Positions 6,435-19,057 of a DNA stretch of 64,000 bases are shown here, one piece after another (the stretch's first letter is position 1; each line of letters opens with the position of its first letter). Below the pieces are notes generated by a model. That model was not told the origin of the DNA and searched no databases. It saw only the letters and a program-made list of their open reading frames with translations. The stretch is from Buttiauxella agrestis ATCC 33320 (GTDB taxonomy: Bacteria; Pseudomonadota; Gammaproteobacteria; Enterobacterales; Enterobacteriaceae), in contig NZ_JMPI01000063.1 in the NCBI RefSeq assembly GCF_000735355.1, forward strand, positions 107,945 to 171,944, read 5' to 3'. The position numbers and the translations under genes were made by a program.

Positions 6435-8774
6435 GGGAGCGTTTGCAACCCAAGCTTTCAGAACGTCAACATCGTGCTGCCATTCTTGTTTCAACTCTTC
6501 AATCCATTCACCCACGTTTTCCGACCAGGCAGGTAAATCCGGTGACTGAATTTGCTGGGCAACTTGCTGCAAATGGCGCAACCCTACAGAACCCGCAGCG
6601 CCTTTAATCTTATGCCCCTCTTCCACAACCCCTTTCTGGTCGCGAGCCGTCATGTTGGAGTCCAGCACACTCAGGTAGCCCGGCATCATTTTTTCAAACA
6701 TCGCCAGCCCATCAGTAATCAGTTTTGGCCCGACAAGCTCCATATACTGCTCAAGCATCGGGATATCGAGCAATGCTTGCTGTTTTTCGCTATTAACTTG
6801 AGGCACTTGAGACTCCTTCTTAGACTCTGACTGTTGGTTGTCCCAGAATTTTTGGATCATCGCCATTAACGCCGGAACCGAGAGGGGTTTGCTCAGCACA
6901 TCGTCCATGCCGGCATCCAGATACTCTTTTTTATCTTTCAATACGTTAGCAGTCAATGCCACCAGCGGTGGTAAATCTTCACGCGCATAACGCGTGGTCA
7001 GTTGCCGGGAAATATCCAGCCCAGTCATATCAGGTAACTGAATGTCTAAAAGCACCAGGTCATACTCACCTGGGGTGAATTTTTCCAGCGCCTCTTTACC
7101 TGTCATCGCAACATCTACGCTGTTGCCAAGTTTCTCGAGCACCGAACGCGCAACAATCACGTTGAGTTCAATATCTTCCACCAGCAGAACGTGCAATGCA
7201 GGCAGAGGCATTTCGTCATCGTCGAGCGTGTCTTCGATTTCATCCGCCACGCGAGGAGCCTGGATGGTCAAAGTAAATAGCGAGCCTTCACCCGGCTTAC
7301 TGCTGACGGTAATATCACCGCCCATACTCTTCGCCAGGCGGCGCGACACCGCCAAACCAATCCCGGTACCCGTTGCCGGTTTACCACCGTGGCTATCTTT
7401 CACCTGATAGTACATGGCGAAGATTTTGTCCTGCTCATCCTGCGGGATGCCAATGCCAGAATCCTGGACTTCAAAGCGTAAGGTATTTTCTTCTTCATAA
7501 CGCACGCGCACCGAAACCAGGCCGCCTTTTGGCGTAAATTTCACGGCGTTGCTGATGAGATTCCAGAGGATCTGGCGCAGGCGCGTACCGTCCGTCACCA
7601 CTTTATGTGGCAGCGGCAATGTCGGGTTCATTTCCAGCTTCAGTCCTTTTTGCTGCGCCTGCAAACCAGAAAGGTTTTCCAGGTCAGCAAGGAAACTGGT
7701 GAAATCGATTGGCTGGTTATCAAGCTGAACCTTGCGGCGTTCAAGCTTATCCATATCAATGATATCGTTGAAAATATTACCCAGAGTTATCGCTGAAATA
7801 TGAATCGTTTTGAGGTAATTGGTCTGTTCCGGGTTAAGCTCAGTATCAAGCAATATGCGGCTTAAGCCGACGATACCGTTTAGCGGTGTACGCAGTTCAT
7901 GGCTGATCGTCGAAATGAATGTGGTTTTATCACGGCTGGCGCGTTCAAGCGCATCCTGGTAACGCTTACGCTCGGTAATGTCGCGGCCAAAGCCCATTAA
8001 ACCATGGCGTTTGCCGACCCGGTCGTAGTAGGGAACTTTACGGATTTCAAAACACGCCTTACGGCCATCCGGATAATCCAGCCATTGTTCGTAGGTTAGC
8101 GACACATTATGACGGAACACTTTCTCGTCGGTTTCGATAACCTTCTGCGCCGCTTCTGGCGAATAGACATCTTCCGGTTTCAGGCTTATCAGCTGCTTCT
8201 CACTCTTACCGGTCAACAGTTCCATCGCACGGTTACAGCCTGAGAACTCTTTGTCTTCGTTACGATAGAAAACCAAATCTGGAGAGGCATCGAGGAATGA
8301 ACGTAAAAATGAAGATTGTTGCTCAAGCTGGATTTGCGTCTCTTCGCGTTCCTGCATCTCAACTTTGAGCTGCTCAAGCATCGTCTGACGTTCGTCTTCC
8401 GCTTTCACACGGTCAGCAATTTCCTGGTTCAATTGCGCGATATTGTCTTTGAGCTGCACATTGAGTTTCAGATCTCGCTCGCGCATCTCTTCGAGTTTTT
8501 GCACCAGTTTTGACAGCCGCTGCCTCGACTCTTCAAGTTGTTCAACGACCACAGAAAGGAAATAGACGGCCCATGGCGTAATTAACAGGCCAAAAAAGAT
8601 GGAGCGCACAACATCAATGCTTTCAACCTGGCCGCGCAACAGCATCGTCACGGCCATTTGCACCACAATAGCCAGCACCACCAGGGCGGAGGCCAGCAAC
8701 AAAGAGAAGCGCACTAATCCGAGCTTCACCATCAAATCAACGTAATATTGTGCCAGTAACCGGATTTGCTTCAT
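6426..8774 (-). CDS. arcB: Aerobic respiration control sensor histidine kinase ArcB
   Basis: A 782-residue hybrid kinase; E. coli ArcB has 778. Two membrane helices (about 22–44 and 58–77) are joined by a very short periplasmic loop. A coiled coil follows (about 78–150), then a PAS domain (about 155–275). The transmitter has SHELRTPLN with the first phospho-His near 292 and the ATP-binding GTGIGLAVSRRLAKSMGG. The receiver has LVLLDIQLPDMTG. The C-terminal HPt has EEGHKIKGAAGS. ArcB senses quinone redox state and phosphorylates ArcA under low oxygen. The arcZ sRNA is encoded antisense at its 3' end. All phosphorelay residues are present. Confidence 0.97.
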   Translation of the reverse strand: MKQIRLLAQYYVDLMVKLGLVRFSLLLASALVVLAIVVQMAVTMLLRGQVESIDVVRSIFFGLLITPWAVYFLSVVVEQLEESRQRLSKLVQKLEEMRERDLKLNVQLKDNIAQLNQEIADRVKAEDERQTMLEQLKVEMQEREETQIQLEQQSSFLRSFLDASPDLVFYRNEDKEFSGCNRAMELLTGKSEKQLISLKPEDVYSPEAAQKVIETDEKVFRHNVSLTYEQWLDYPDGRKACFEIRKVPYYDRVGKRHGLMGFGRDITERKRYQDALERASRDKTTFISTISHELRTPLNGIVGLSRILLDTELNPEQTNYLKTIHISAITLGNIFNDIIDMDKLERRKVQLDNQPIDFTSFLADLENLSGLQAQQKGLKLEMNPTLPLPHKVVTDGTRLRQILWNLISNAVKFTPKGGLVSVRVRYEEENTLRFEVQDSGIGIPQDEQDKIFAMYYQVKDSHGGKPATGTGIGLAVSRRLAKSMGGDITVSSKPGEGSLFTLTIQAPRVADEIEDTLDDDEMPLPALHVLLVEDIELNVIVARSVLEKLGNSVDVAMTGKEALEKFTPGEYDLVLLDIQLPDMTGLDISRQLTTRYAREDLPPLVALTANVLKDKKEYLDAGMDDVLSKPLSVPALMAMIQKFWDNQQSESKKESQVPQVNSEKQQALLDIPMLEQYMELVGPKLITDGLAMFEKMMPGYLSVLDSNMTARDQKGVVEEGHKIKGAAGSVGLRHLQQVAQQIQSPDLPAWSENVGEWIEELKQEWQHDVDVLKAWVANAPKK

Positions 8775-8835
8775 GGAACGTTTCCCTCGCCTTCAATCTG
8801 CTAAATATACCGCAAAAAGATCTCACGCTCAGGAT

Positions 8836-9768
8836 TTACAACAGAATTGTCGGGTTCCACGGGGTACCGAGTGCCGAGCCTTGCGTACCGTGCTCATTCA
8901 GATAGCTGTCAATCGCCCCCATTCCGCTCCAGCGGTTCTCACACCACAGCGGTGCCAGCAACGTGGGTCGGCGGGCATTAGCCGAAATACGATGGAAGAC
9001 GACATCAAGCGGAGTATGGCGAATCATCTCACCGGCAGTTGTCGCATACTCTTCTAATTCAATCGCCTGTAAGCGCCCTACCTGCCAGCTTTTAGCCATC
9101 GTGCTGCCACTCACTATGTGCAGAGGGTGGAGCTTGATGCCATCAACGCCGGTTTCGACCACTTTCTCCAGCGTCTCCATGCAGTGCTCCTGCCCTTCAC
9201 CCGGCAGGCCGACAATCAGATGGCTACAGACTTTCAGGCCACGTGCACGAGCACGGCGAGTGGTTTCCTGGTAACAGGCAAAATCATGCCCGCGATTGAT
9301 ACGATGCAGCGTTTTATCATGTGCCGTTTGCAGTCCCAGTTCTAACCAAACCTCATAGCCTTTTTCATGATATTCACTGAGCAAATCCAGCACGCTATCC
9401 GGTACGCAATCCGGGCGCGTCCCGACGCATAACCCCACAATGCTCGCCTGGCTGACAGCCTGTTGATACATCGAGCGCAGCACCTGCACTTCGGCCCATG
9501 TGCTGGTGTATGCCTGGAAATAGGCAAGGTAGTGTTGAGCGCGATTGACGAGTTGCGACTGGCGCTCGAGTTGGTCGGCGATAGAGTGGTTTTGTTGGGC
9601 TTCATCGGCAAATGACGCAACATTGCAGAACGTACAACCGCCACGACCAATTGTGCCATCACGATTTGGGCAGCTAAAACCGCCGTGCAGCGTGAGTTTA
9701 TGGACTTTATGACCATACCGACGCTGAAGATCGCCACCAAACATATTGACTAATTTTTGTAACTGCAT
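8836..9768 (-). CDS. yhcC: Radical SAM protein YhcC
   Basis: A 310-residue radical-SAM protein. The cluster-binding cysteines are in the segment CPNRDGTIGRGGCTFC near residues 33–48, in the widely spaced form typical of the YhcC family. LIVGLPGEGQEHCMETL and VDGIKLHPLHIVSGSTM are further family hallmarks. It is expected to bind a 4Fe-4S cluster and cleave S-adenosylmethionine. The substrate is not established, though the E. coli gene has long been annotated as a putative Fe-S oxidoreductase. It lies 61 bases downstream of arcB and is divergent from gltB. Confidence 0.92.
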   Translation of the reverse strand: MQLQKLVNMFGGDLQRRYGHKVHKLTLHGGFSCPNRDGTIGRGGCTFCNVASFADEAQQNHSIADQLERQSQLVNRAQHYLAYFQAYTSTWAEVQVLRSMYQQAVSQASIVGLCVGTRPDCVPDSVLDLLSEYHEKGYEVWLELGLQTAHDKTLHRINRGHDFACYQETTRRARARGLKVCSHLIVGLPGEGQEHCMETLEKVVETGVDGIKLHPLHIVSGSTMAKSWQVGRLQAIELEEYATTAGEMIRHTPLDVVFHRISANARRPTLLAPLWCENRWSGMGAIDSYLNEHGTQGSALGTPWNPTILL

Positions 9769-10448
9769 AATCTGATGGGCCGCCCTGTAAAAGGGACGTA
9801 GCCTGCCATTATCTGCCCAATTTAGCGATGACCTGGATCAATCGCTCTGGCGCAGCTTTATCCATTGAATATAAATTCACAATTAGTGCAATTTTACGCA
9901 TCTAAAAGATGATTACTTTTCCTTATGTTGACCCGCTATTTTTAAAGAATATGTGCCCTTGTGAAAAACAGTGTCATACAACACGCGAAACCGCGTTGTT
10001 AGCATAAGATCCTGCCAATAACATCATTGCCAGCATGGTCTGGAATTTTGCAGCCTCTCATACAGTGAGAGAGATCACATAACCCAAGCGATTCCCTTGC
10101 CGTTTAAATACGATAAAAATGATAATAAAATGTTTAATTTCATAACGTTAAATGTCATTTAGCACATATTTGTATAAATAAGAATGCCATTTGACCTGTG
10201 TGCGCTTTCCCGATAACTTGGAAATCCGCTGGAAGCTTTCTGGATGGGTTCTGTGCCCATCATATTTATGCAGTAATTAAGATTCCCTCTAAAGCAAGTC
10301 CTCAATACTTGTGCAACCGGATGCGTTAGACATAAAGAGGGCGACACGCGAGGTAAGCGTAGATGCGCAAACCCCGTCGCCATGCCCTTGCTGCGTCTGG
10401 ACGCAAACGGTATCGGGAATCACGTAGAGCCTGGGGAGGTTCACTGAT
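9769..10448. other. 680-base divergent intergenic region upstream of gltB
   Basis: This gap holds the yhcC promoter on one side and the gltBD control region on the other. The middle (9880–10180) is very AT-rich with several A/T tracts, as expected of Lrp and IHF targets; in E. coli gltBDF is strongly activated by Lrp. A CRP-like site lies at 10064–10079 and a small leader ORF begins at 10363. Minus-strand ORFs here have no recognisable product and look like chance. Confidence 0.7.
10064..10079. promoter_or_regulatory. CRP-like site upstream of gltB
   Basis: AGTGA–GAGAGA–TCACA matches the TGTGA-N6-TCACA consensus at nine of ten half-site positions. CRP is reported to affect gltBDF in E. coli. 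It lies about 385 bases before the GltB start, so its target transcript is uncertain. Confidence 0.5.
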
Positions 10449-10497
10449 ATGTTGTACGATAAATCCCTTGAGAAGGATAACTGTGGTTTCGGCCTGA
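10363..10497 (+). CDS. Small leader ORF overlapping the gltB start, resembling the E. coli GltB propeptide N-terminus
   Basis: A 44-codon ORF starting MRKPRRHAL, close to the [10 protein letters not shown] that begins the longer E. coli GltB precursor. Here it is out of frame with gltB: the gltB frame is closed upstream by a TAG at about 10424, and the leader frame runs 49 bases into gltB before a TGA. Beyond the first nine residues the peptide ([11 protein letters not shown]) no longer resembles E. coli. It may be a true upstream ORF coupled to gltB, or the relic of an extended start inactivated by an indel. Translation is not proven. Confidence 0.4.
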   Translation: MRKPRRHALAASGRKRYRESRRAWGGSLICCTINPLRRITVVSA

Positions 10498-13400
10498 TCG
10501 CCCACATAGAAGGCGAACCTAGCCACAAGGTAGTGCGTACTGCTATTCACGCACTGGCCCGAATGCAACACCGTGGAGCAATCCTCGCCGATGGTAAAAC
10601 CGGTGATGGTTGTGGCCTGCTGTTGCAAAAGCCTGACCGTTTCTTCCGAATCGTTGCGGAAGAGCGTGGCTGGCGTTTGGCAAAAAATTATGCCGTCGGC
10701 ATGATTTTCTTAAATAAAGACGACGCTCTGGCGAGCGCAAGCCGCCGCATCGTTGAAGAAGAGTTGCAAAACGAAACCCTGTCGATTGTTGGCTGGCGCG
10801 AAGTGCCAACCAATGAAGACGTACTCGGTGAAATCGCCCTCTCCTCAAAGCCTCGCATCGAACAAATTTTTGTTAATGCCCCGGCTGGCTGGCGTCCACG
10901 TGATATGGAACGTCGCCTGTTCATTGCTCGCCGTCGCATTGAGAAACGTATTCAGGACAAAGACTTCTACGTATGTAGTCTTTCAAACCTGGTCAATATC
11001 TATAAAGGTCTGTGTATGCCGGCAGATTTGCCGCGCTTTTACCTGGACCTGGCGGACTTACGTCTGGAATCAGCAATTTGCCTGTTCCACCAGCGTTTCT
11101 CCACCAACACCGTGCCACGCTGGCCGCTGGCTCAACCGTTCCGCTATCTGGCACACAACGGTGAAATTAACACCATCACCGGTAACCGCCAGTGGGCGCG
11201 TGCGCGTACCTATAAATTCCAGACTCCACTGATCCCGGATTTGCATGACGCAGCGCCATTCGTGAACGAAACGGGTTCCGACTCAAGCTCCATGGACAAC
11301 ATGCTGGAACTGCTGCTAGCAGGCGGTATGGATATCGTTCGTGCGATGCGTTTGCTGGTGCCGCCAGCCTGGCAGAACAACCCGAACATGGACCCAGAAC
11401 TGCGTGCGTTCTTTGACTTTAACTCCATGCACATGGAGCCATGGGATGGTCCGGCCGGTATCGTTATGTCCGATGGGCGCTACGCCGCCTGTAACCTGGA
11501 CCGTAACGGCCTGCGTCCGGCGCGCTACGTCATCACTAAAGACAAGCTGATTACTTGTGCTTCTGAAGTTGGGATCTGGGATTACCAGCCTGATGAAGTG
11601 GTGGAAAAAGGCCGCGTCGGCCCTGGCGAGTTGATGGTTATCGACACGCGTATTGGTCGCATCCTGCATTCAGCTGAAACCGATGCCGATTTAAAAAGCC
11701 GCCACCCGTATAAAGAGTGGATGGAGAACAACGTTCGCCGCCTGGTGCCGTTTGAAGATTTGCCAGACGAAGAAGTTGGCTCGCGCGAAATGGATGACGA
11801 TACACTCGCAAGCTACCAAAAACAGTTTAACTACAGCAGCGAAGAGCTGGATTCTGTCATTCGCGTGTTGGGTGAAAATGGCCAGGAAGCGGTCGGTTCA
11901 ATGGGTGATGATACCCCATTTGCCGTGCTCTCCAGCCAGCCACGTATTATTTACGACTACTTCCGCCAGCAGTTTGCGCAGGTGACAAACCCGCCAATCG
12001 ATCCGCTGCGTGAAGCACACGTAATGTCTCTGGCGACAAGCATTGGCCGTGAAATGAACGTCTTCTGTGAAGCAGAAGGCCAGGCCCACCGCCTGAGCTT
12101 CAAATCGCCAATTCTGCTGTGGTCTGATTTCCAACAGCTGACCTCCCTTGAAGAACAGCACTATCGCGCAGACACGCTGGACATCACTTACGATGCTTCT
12201 GCTCAATCACTGCACGAAACAGTTTCCGCACTGTGCGATGAAGCTGAGCGTATGGTACGCAACGGCACGGTTCTGTTGGTGCTGTCTGACCGTAATATCG
12301 CGAAAGATCGCCTGCCGGTTCCAGCGCCAATGGCGGTAGGTGCGATTCAGACTCGCCTGGTCGAGAAGAATCTGCGTTGCGATGCCAACATCATCGTTGA
12401 AACCGCAAGTGCACGTGACCCGCACCACTTCGCTGTTCTGCTTGGCTTTGGCGCGACGGCAATCTACCCGTACCTCGCCTACGAAACGCTGGCGAAACTG
12501 GTTGATAACGGCGCGATTGAAAAATCTTACCGCGCAGTGATGCAGAACTACCGCAACGGCATCAACAAAGGGCTGTACAAGATCATGTCCAAAATGGGCA
12601 TCTCGACTATCGCCTCTTATCGTTGCTCGAAGCTGTTTGAAGCGGTTGGCCTGCATAAAGAAGTTTCTGAGCTGTGCTTCCAGGGCGTTGTTAGCCGTAT
12701 TGGTGGTGCAGGCTTCAACGACTTCCAACAAGATTTGCTGAACCTGTCTAAACGCGCATGGCTCGCACGCAAGCCGTTGGATCAGGGTGGTCAGCTGAAA
12801 TACGTTCACGGTGGCGAATATCACGCTTACAACCCTGACGTGGTTCAGACGCTGCAAAAAGCAGTGAACAGCGGCGAGTACAAAGATTATCAGGAGTACG
12901 CGAAGCTGGTGAACGAGCGCCCGGTGGCAACACTGCGCGATATGCTCGCACTCGATCCGCAAGGTGAAACAGTCAGAATCGAAGACGTGGAGCCAGCCAC
13001 TGAGCTGTACAAGCGCTTTGACACTGCGGCGATGTCTATCGGCGCATTAAGCCCGGAAGCACACGAATCCCTGGCAGAAGCAATGAACAGCATTGGCGGG
13101 AATTCTAACTCCGGCGAAGGCGGTGAAGATCCTGCGCGTTACGGCACCAATAAGGTGTCCCGTATCAAACAGGTCGCGTCTGGTCGTTTCGGCGTCACCC
13201 CGGCTTACCTGGTGAATGCTGATGTCATCCAGATTAAAGTCGCGCAAGGTGCAAAACCAGGCGAAGGCGGCCAGCTACCGGGTGATAAAGTCACGCCGTA
13301 TATCGCGAAACTGCGTTATTCCGTGCCTGGCGTTACGCTGATTTCACCACCGCCGCATCACGATATTTACTCTATCGAGGATTTGGCGCAGCTGATTTTC

Positions 13401-14906
13401 GACCTTAAGCAGGTCAACCCGAAAGCGATGATTTCCGTCAAACTGGTTTCCGAACCAGGCGTTGGCACCATCGCGACCGGCGTGGCTAAAGCTTATGCCG
13501 ACCTGATTACTATCGCCGGGTACGACGGTGGTACAGGTGCAAGCCCGCTGTCATCCGTGAAATATGCCGGCTGCCCGTGGGAACTGGGTCTGGTGGAAAC
13601 ACAGCAGGCACTGGTGGCGAATGGCCTGCGTCACAAGATTCGTCTGCAAGTTGATGGCGGTCTGAAAACGGGCTTAGACATCATCAAAGCCGCGATTCTT
13701 GGTGCAGAAAGCTTCGGTTTTGGTACCGGACCAATGGTCGCATTAGGTTGTAAATATCTGCGTATTTGCCACCTGAACAACTGCGCAACCGGTGTTGCAA
13801 CTCAGGATGAAAAACTGCGTAAGAACCACTATCACGGCCTGCCGTTCAAAGTGACTAACTACTTTGAATTCATTGCTCGTGAAACCCGTGAGTTGATGGC
13901 GCAGTTAGGCGTGAAGCGCCTGGTCGACCTGATTGGCCGTACCGATCTGCTCAAAGAGTTGGATGGTTTCACTGCGAAACAGCAAAACCTTGATCTGTCG
14001 AACCTGTTAAAAACAGCCGAACCTATGCCGGGCAAAGCGGTGTTCTGCACCGAGAATAACCCGCCATTTGATAAAGGCGACCTGAACGCGCAACTGCTCG
14101 CTCAAGCGAAACAGTATGTCGACGACAAACAGAGCAAAACGTTCTGGTTTGATATCCGCAACACTGACCGTTCAGTGGGTGCCACGCTGTCAGGTTATAT
14201 CGCGACGCATAATGGCGATCAGGGTCTGGCAGCCGATCCGATTAAAGCGCATTTCAGCGGCACCGCCGGGCAAAGCTTCGGTGTGTGGAACGCAGGTGGT
14301 GTTGAATTGCATCTGACTGGCGATGCTAACGACTATGTTGGCAAAGGTATGGCAGGCGGTCTGATTTCCTTGCGTCCTCCGGTTGGCTCGGCCTTCCGTA
14401 GCCATGAAGCGACCATCATCGGTAACACCTGTTTGTACGGTGCAACCGGCGGCAAACTTTATGCTGCTGGCCGCGCGGGTGAGCGTTTCGCCGTGCGTAA
14501 CTCCGGAGCCATTACCGTGGTTGAAGGCATTGGCGATAACGGTTGTGAATACATGACTGGCGGTATTGTCTGCATCATCGGCAAAACAGGCGTGAACTTC
14601 GGTGCAGGTATGACCGGTGGTTTCGCTTATGTGCTCGATGAGGACGGCGATTTCCGTAAGCGTGTTAACCCTGAGCTGGTTGAGCTTATCAATGTTGAAG
14701 AACTGGCCATCCACGAAGAACATCTGCGCGGTATGATTACCGAGCATGTGCAACTGACGGGTTCCCAGCGCGGTGAAGAAATTCTGGCAAACTGGCCGGC
14801 ATTTGCCTCTAAATTCACGTTGGTTAAACCGAAGTCCAGTGATGTCAAAGCATTGTTGGGTCACCGTAGTCGTTCCGCAGCTGAGCTGCGGGTGCAGGCG
14901 CAGTAA
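10449..14906 (+). CDS. gltB: Glutamate synthase (NADPH) large subunit
   Basis: A 1485-residue protein, full length. After the short propeptide [11 protein letters not shown] comes Cys12 (CGFGLIAH), the catalytic N-terminal nucleophile of the class II glutaminase domain (about 12–420). The FMN-binding synthase barrel follows (about 800–1200; [16 protein letters not shown] and [17 protein letters not shown]). The cysteines [12 protein letters not shown] bind the 3Fe-4S cluster, and the GxGxG beta-helix domain forms the C-terminus. It transfers the amide of glutamine to 2-oxoglutarate with GltD as electron entry. The start used is the ATG after GGGGAGG; the longer E. coli start is not available in frame here. 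It is followed by gltD after nine bases. Confidence 0.97.
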   Translation: MLYDKSLEKDNCGFGLIAHIEGEPSHKVVRTAIHALARMQHRGAILADGKTGDGCGLLLQKPDRFFRIVAEERGWRLAKNYAVGMIFLNKDDALASASRRIVEEELQNETLSIVGWREVPTNEDVLGEIALSSKPRIEQIFVNAPAGWRPRDMERRLFIARRRIEKRIQDKDFYVCSLSNLVNIYKGLCMPADLPRFYLDLADLRLESAICLFHQRFSTNTVPRWPLAQPFRYLAHNGEINTITGNRQWARARTYKFQTPLIPDLHDAAPFVNETGSDSSSMDNMLELLLAGGMDIVRAMRLLVPPAWQNNPNMDPELRAFFDFNSMHMEPWDGPAGIVMSDGRYAACNLDRNGLRPARYVITKDKLITCASEVGIWDYQPDEVVEKGRVGPGELMVIDTRIGRILHSAETDADLKSRHPYKEWMENNVRRLVPFEDLPDEEVGSREMDDDTLASYQKQFNYSSEELDSVIRVLGENGQEAVGSMGDDTPFAVLSSQPRIIYDYFRQQFAQVTNPPIDPLREAHVMSLATSIGREMNVFCEAEGQAHRLSFKSPILLWSDFQQLTSLEEQHYRADTLDITYDASAQSLHETVSALCDEAERMVRNGTVLLVLSDRNIAKDRLPVPAPMAVGAIQTRLVEKNLRCDANIIVETASARDPHHFAVLLGFGATAIYPYLAYETLAKLVDNGAIEKSYRAVMQNYRNGINKGLYKIMSKMGISTIASYRCSKLFEAVGLHKEVSELCFQGVVSRIGGAGFNDFQQDLLNLSKRAWLARKPLDQGGQLKYVHGGEYHAYNPDVVQTLQKAVNSGEYKDYQEYAKLVNERPVATLRDMLALDPQGETVRIEDVEPATELYKRFDTAAMSIGALSPEAHESLAEAMNSIGGNSNSGEGGEDPARYGTNKVSRIKQVASGRFGVTPAYLVNADVIQIKVAQGAKPGEGGQLPGDKVTPYIAKLRYSVPGVTLISPPPHHDIYSIEDLAQLIFDLKQVNPKAMISVKLVSEPGVGTIATGVAKAYADLITIAGYDGGTGASPLSSVKYAGCPWELGLVETQQALVANGLRHKIRLQVDGGLKTGLDIIKAAILGAESFGFGTGPMVALGCKYLRICHLNNCATGVATQDEKLRKNHYHGLPFKVTNYFEFIARETRELMAQLGVKRLVDLIGRTDLLKELDGFTAKQQNLDLSNLLKTAEPMPGKAVFCTENNPPFDKGDLNAQLLAQAKQYVDDKQSKTFWFDIRNTDRSVGATLSGYIATHNGDQGLAADPIKAHFSGTAGQSFGVWNAGGVELHLTGDANDYVGKGMAGGLISLRPPVGSAFRSHEATIIGNTCLYGATGGKLYAAGRAGERFAVRNSGAITVVEGIGDNGCEYMTGGIVCIIGKTGVNFGAGMTGGFAYVLDEDGDFRKRVNPELVELINVEELAIHEEHLRGMITEHVQLTGSQRGEEILANWPAFASKFTLVKPKSSDVKALLGHRSRSAAELRVQAQ

Positions 14907-16334
<1,428 letters not shown>

Positions 16335-16347
16335 CGAAGTGAAATGC

Positions 16348-16386
16348 AAAAAAGCCCGGCGATAGTAAAGTCACCGGGCTTTTTTA
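16348..16386. terminator. Bidirectional terminator between gltD and nanT
   Basis: AAAAAAGCCCGGCGA and its complement TCACCGGGCTTTTTT form a strong stem with A and T tracts on the two sides, so it can serve both converging genes. Confidence 0.92.
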
Positions 16387-16393
16387 TGCTCTG

Positions 16394-17887
16394 TTATTTG
16401 ACCGCTTTTTGCATGACCCGACTTTTAGCCGCGCCCATCTTTACGGCCCCACTAAATGGTTTACCATCAATGGCATCGTGCGTTCGCACCGCATTTGGAT
16501 GAATCCAGCGCTGAACGCGCGATGGCATATCCAGACCAATCAACAAAATAACCACAAATGTCAGGCTAAACGAAAGCGATGCCAGTGCAGTCCCTAAATC
16601 AAGACGTTGCGCAATAGTGGCCCCAATAATCGGAGCGAGTGCCCCGCCTAATGCACCAACGTTATAGGTAAAACCAAGTCCCGCAGCACGCTGTTCAGTA
16701 TCAAAGTAACCGCCAATCAACTTAGGCAAAATCCCTGAAATTCCCTGGCCTAACATCTGTTGGAAGAACAGCAGTAAACCCAGAACCCAGATATTTCCGC
16801 CGCCGATGGCGAAGACAGGAATGATCAGTAGTTGAGACACCAGCAGGCTACAGACATAGGCTTTACGTGTGCCTAACCAATCCCCCAGGAATCCTCCCAC
16901 GCAACAGCCGACAGCGGCACCAAATCCGCTAAAGAACAGAACATGCGCCACGGTTGTTGGGTTGTAGGCCAGTTCCGTTTTCAGATAGGTGGGTAGCAAC
17001 GCCTGAATCGGCCAGGAGTAGAGGAAGGCAAAGAAAACGACGACCATTAAGGTCACACCGGTCGGCCAGCGTTTGCCGCTGCTTTGCACCATGAAGCTAA
17101 TGAATATGGCGGCGCAGATTAAACCCAATACTGCGACAAGTACCGCATTGCCCAGATTACCGGCAAAGCAGAAATACAGCGCTGTTGCGACGACAATCGT
17201 CAGGCCAATGTTAATAAACCGATGTTCGCCACGGTACAAAATGTCCACCATGGTTTTGGTCGGTTTTGTATCAGCAAACTTCTCTTTCCAGTCCTCAGCC
17301 TCAGGGATGTTTTTACGCAGCCATAACGCGAAAATAATGGGCAAAATACCGATGAAAAACAGCGCGCGCCAACCCCATGCTGGAACCACAACGCTATAGA
17401 CCTGAGCGGCAATCACTGCGCCGACAGAAAAGCCAGATATCAAAAAGCCACTCGCTTTATTACGCAGATGTTTCGGCCAGCTTTCAATCACATAGGTCGC
17501 GCTGGAACCGTATTCACCCGCCATCCCCATGCCAATCAGTAGCCGGGCCAGGAACATAGTGGTAAAACCAGGTGCAAAACCACACGCTAACGTCCCGAAA
17601 GAAAACAACACGATACTGGTTATCATGGCGAGTTTGCGGCCATAACGATCGCCCATCGCGCCTAATACCAGCCCACCAAACCAGCGCGAAATAAACGCCG
17701 CTGAGATAAGACTCGCCGCCTGAACAGTCGTCAGGCCAAATTCACTTTGAATTTCAGTCAGTACTAACGCTATCAAGACAAAATCAAAACCATCCAATAA
17801 GTAGCCAATCCATGCTGCTGAAAATGCTTTCCATTGCGGCTTAGTTAAATGGCGGTACCACGGGATCTGTTGGGCAGTGTTATTCAT
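16394..17887 (-). CDS. nanT: Sialic acid:H+ symporter NanT
   Basis: A 497-residue major facilitator transporter; E. coli NanT has 496. The N-terminus [22 protein letters not shown] and the family loop [12 protein letters not shown] between helices 2 and 3 are typical, and about 14 hydrophobic segments can be drawn, as in NanT. It imports N-acetylneuraminate across the inner membrane. It lies 90 bases downstream of nanA in the same direction. The gene ends at the gltD terminator, so nanE, nanK and yhcH, which follow nanT in E. coli, are not at this locus. Confidence 0.94.
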   Translation of the reverse strand: MNNTAQQIPWYRHLTKPQWKAFSAAWIGYLLDGFDFVLIALVLTEIQSEFGLTTVQAASLISAAFISRWFGGLVLGAMGDRYGRKLAMITSIVLFSFGTLACGFAPGFTTMFLARLLIGMGMAGEYGSSATYVIESWPKHLRNKASGFLISGFSVGAVIAAQVYSVVVPAWGWRALFFIGILPIIFALWLRKNIPEAEDWKEKFADTKPTKTMVDILYRGEHRFINIGLTIVVATALYFCFAGNLGNAVLVAVLGLICAAIFISFMVQSSGKRWPTGVTLMVVVFFAFLYSWPIQALLPTYLKTELAYNPTTVAHVLFFSGFGAAVGCCVGGFLGDWLGTRKAYVCSLLVSQLLIIPVFAIGGGNIWVLGLLLFFQQMLGQGISGILPKLIGGYFDTEQRAAGLGFTYNVGALGGALAPIIGATIAQRLDLGTALASLSFSLTFVVILLIGLDMPSRVQRWIHPNAVRTHDAIDGKPFSGAVKMGAAKSRVMQKAVK

Positions 17888-17977
17888 AAAGCACTCCCGG
17901 TGCGAGTTCGCAAAAACCCGCCCTCTGGTTAGGTCTGATTAGGTATGGTCTACGGCACCACGGTTTGCATATGCCAT

Positions 17978-18877
17978 TCAGAGCGCGGCGCGTTCTTTCT
18001 GAAGCTGCGCCGCGAGTGCTTTAAGTTCAGGCAGATATTGCTCCTCAACCGATGCAAAAGGTTTGCGACAAAGCGGCACTGCCAGCACATCCATATAATG
18101 CAGAATTGTTTTCAGCCCGCGGAAAACACCGACTTTAATCAGCAAATCAATGACCTTGTTGCATTCACTTTGAAGCTGTCTGGCTCGTTGAACATCTCCT
18201 TCCTGTACGGCATTTTTAATTGCCATATATCGCCAGCCCATTACGTTGTAAGTGCTGCCAATACCGCCGTCAGCCCCTGCCAACAGACCAGAAGCGAAGA
18301 TCTCGTCATAACCGTTATAGAGCACAAGATCCGGATGAGCACGACGGATCTGCTCCATCTGATAGAGATCACCCGAGGTTTGCTTTAACGCCCCGACGCC
18401 CGGCAAGCTGATTAAGGTATCAATCTGTTCAAGCGAGAGCTTCACACCGCTAAGAGCCGGAATGTTGTAAACCACCATCGGCAACCCACCAGACGAATCA
18501 ATAACTGCGCGATAGTGGTCACAGTGTTCGTTGAAGCTGAACGGATAGTAAAACGGCGTGACCGCTGAAACGGCATCGAATCCATAACGGTGTGCTGCAC
18601 TCGCCAGAGTCTGACTCTCATGGGTGCTGATACCACCCACATGTGCAATTAATGTCACCTTGCCTTTCGCTTCTTCGGCGACAATTTCCAGCACTTGCTC
18701 ACGTTCTTGCGTGGTCTGCAAAAATGCTTCGCCAGTGGAACCACCGACATAAAGGCCATCAATGCCCTGCTCAATATTGAAACGAACCAGACGGCGCAAA
18801 CTGTCGGTGTCGATCTGTTGTTGCGGGTTAAACGGAGTAAGCAATGCGGGCATCACACCGCGAAGATTCTGTGCCAT
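17978..18877 (-). CDS. nanA: N-acetylneuraminate lyase
   Basis: A 299-residue TIM-barrel lyase of the DHDPS/NAL family; E. coli NanA has 297. Visible hallmarks are [10 protein letters not shown] (carboxylate binding, near residue 46), [10 protein letters not shown] with the catalytic Tyr near 136, and GALKQTSGD with the Schiff-base Lys near 164. It splits sialic acid into N-acetylmannosamine and pyruvate. Three NanR half-operators lie just upstream, so it is probably induced by sialic acid together with nanT. Confidence 0.95.
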   Translation of the reverse strand: MAQNLRGVMPALLTPFNPQQQIDTDSLRRLVRFNIEQGIDGLYVGGSTGEAFLQTTQEREQVLEIVAEEAKGKVTLIAHVGGISTHESQTLASAAHRYGFDAVSAVTPFYYPFSFNEHCDHYRAVIDSSGGLPMVVYNIPALSGVKLSLEQIDTLISLPGVGALKQTSGDLYQMEQIRRAHPDLVLYNGYDEIFASGLLAGADGGIGSTYNVMGWRYMAIKNAVQEGDVQRARQLQSECNKVIDLLIKVGVFRGLKTILHYMDVLAVPLCRKPFASVEEQYLPELKALAAQLQKERAAL

Positions 18878-18914
18878 AAACGCCTCTTTGTTGTCTGATA
18901 TTCAAATGATAAGG

Positions 18915-18937
18915 GATACCTTTATACCTGTTATACC
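18915..18937 (-). promoter_or_regulatory. NanR operator: three GGTATA-type repeats
   Basis: Read on the minus strand the sequence is GGTATA–ACA–GGTATA–AA–GGTATC. NanR of E. coli binds tandem GGTATA repeats upstream of nanA, and the number and direction of repeats fit. Confidence 0.88.
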
Positions 18938-19057
18938 AGATCAAAAAGTAAACACCACATATCGAAGAGGTCAGGATGAGATCTGGCTCATATGAAATAA
19001 TGATGGGTGATCAGAAATTACTTACGTAGAAGTGGGGAGGATCTCAAATTAGCGCAG

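Noticed and set aside
10159..10628. Overlapping minus-strand ORFs in the gltB leader
   Set aside because: They run into conserved gltB sequence and contain no known motif.
12207..12962. Long minus-strand ORF (251 residues) inside gltB
   Set aside because: Fully antisense to a conserved gene, with no recognisable domain and His/Cys/Val-rich shadow composition.
18976..18991. CRP site upstream of nanA
   Set aside because: The half sites are ATGAG/CTCAT rather than TGTGA/TCACA, so I list it only as an unassigned palindrome.
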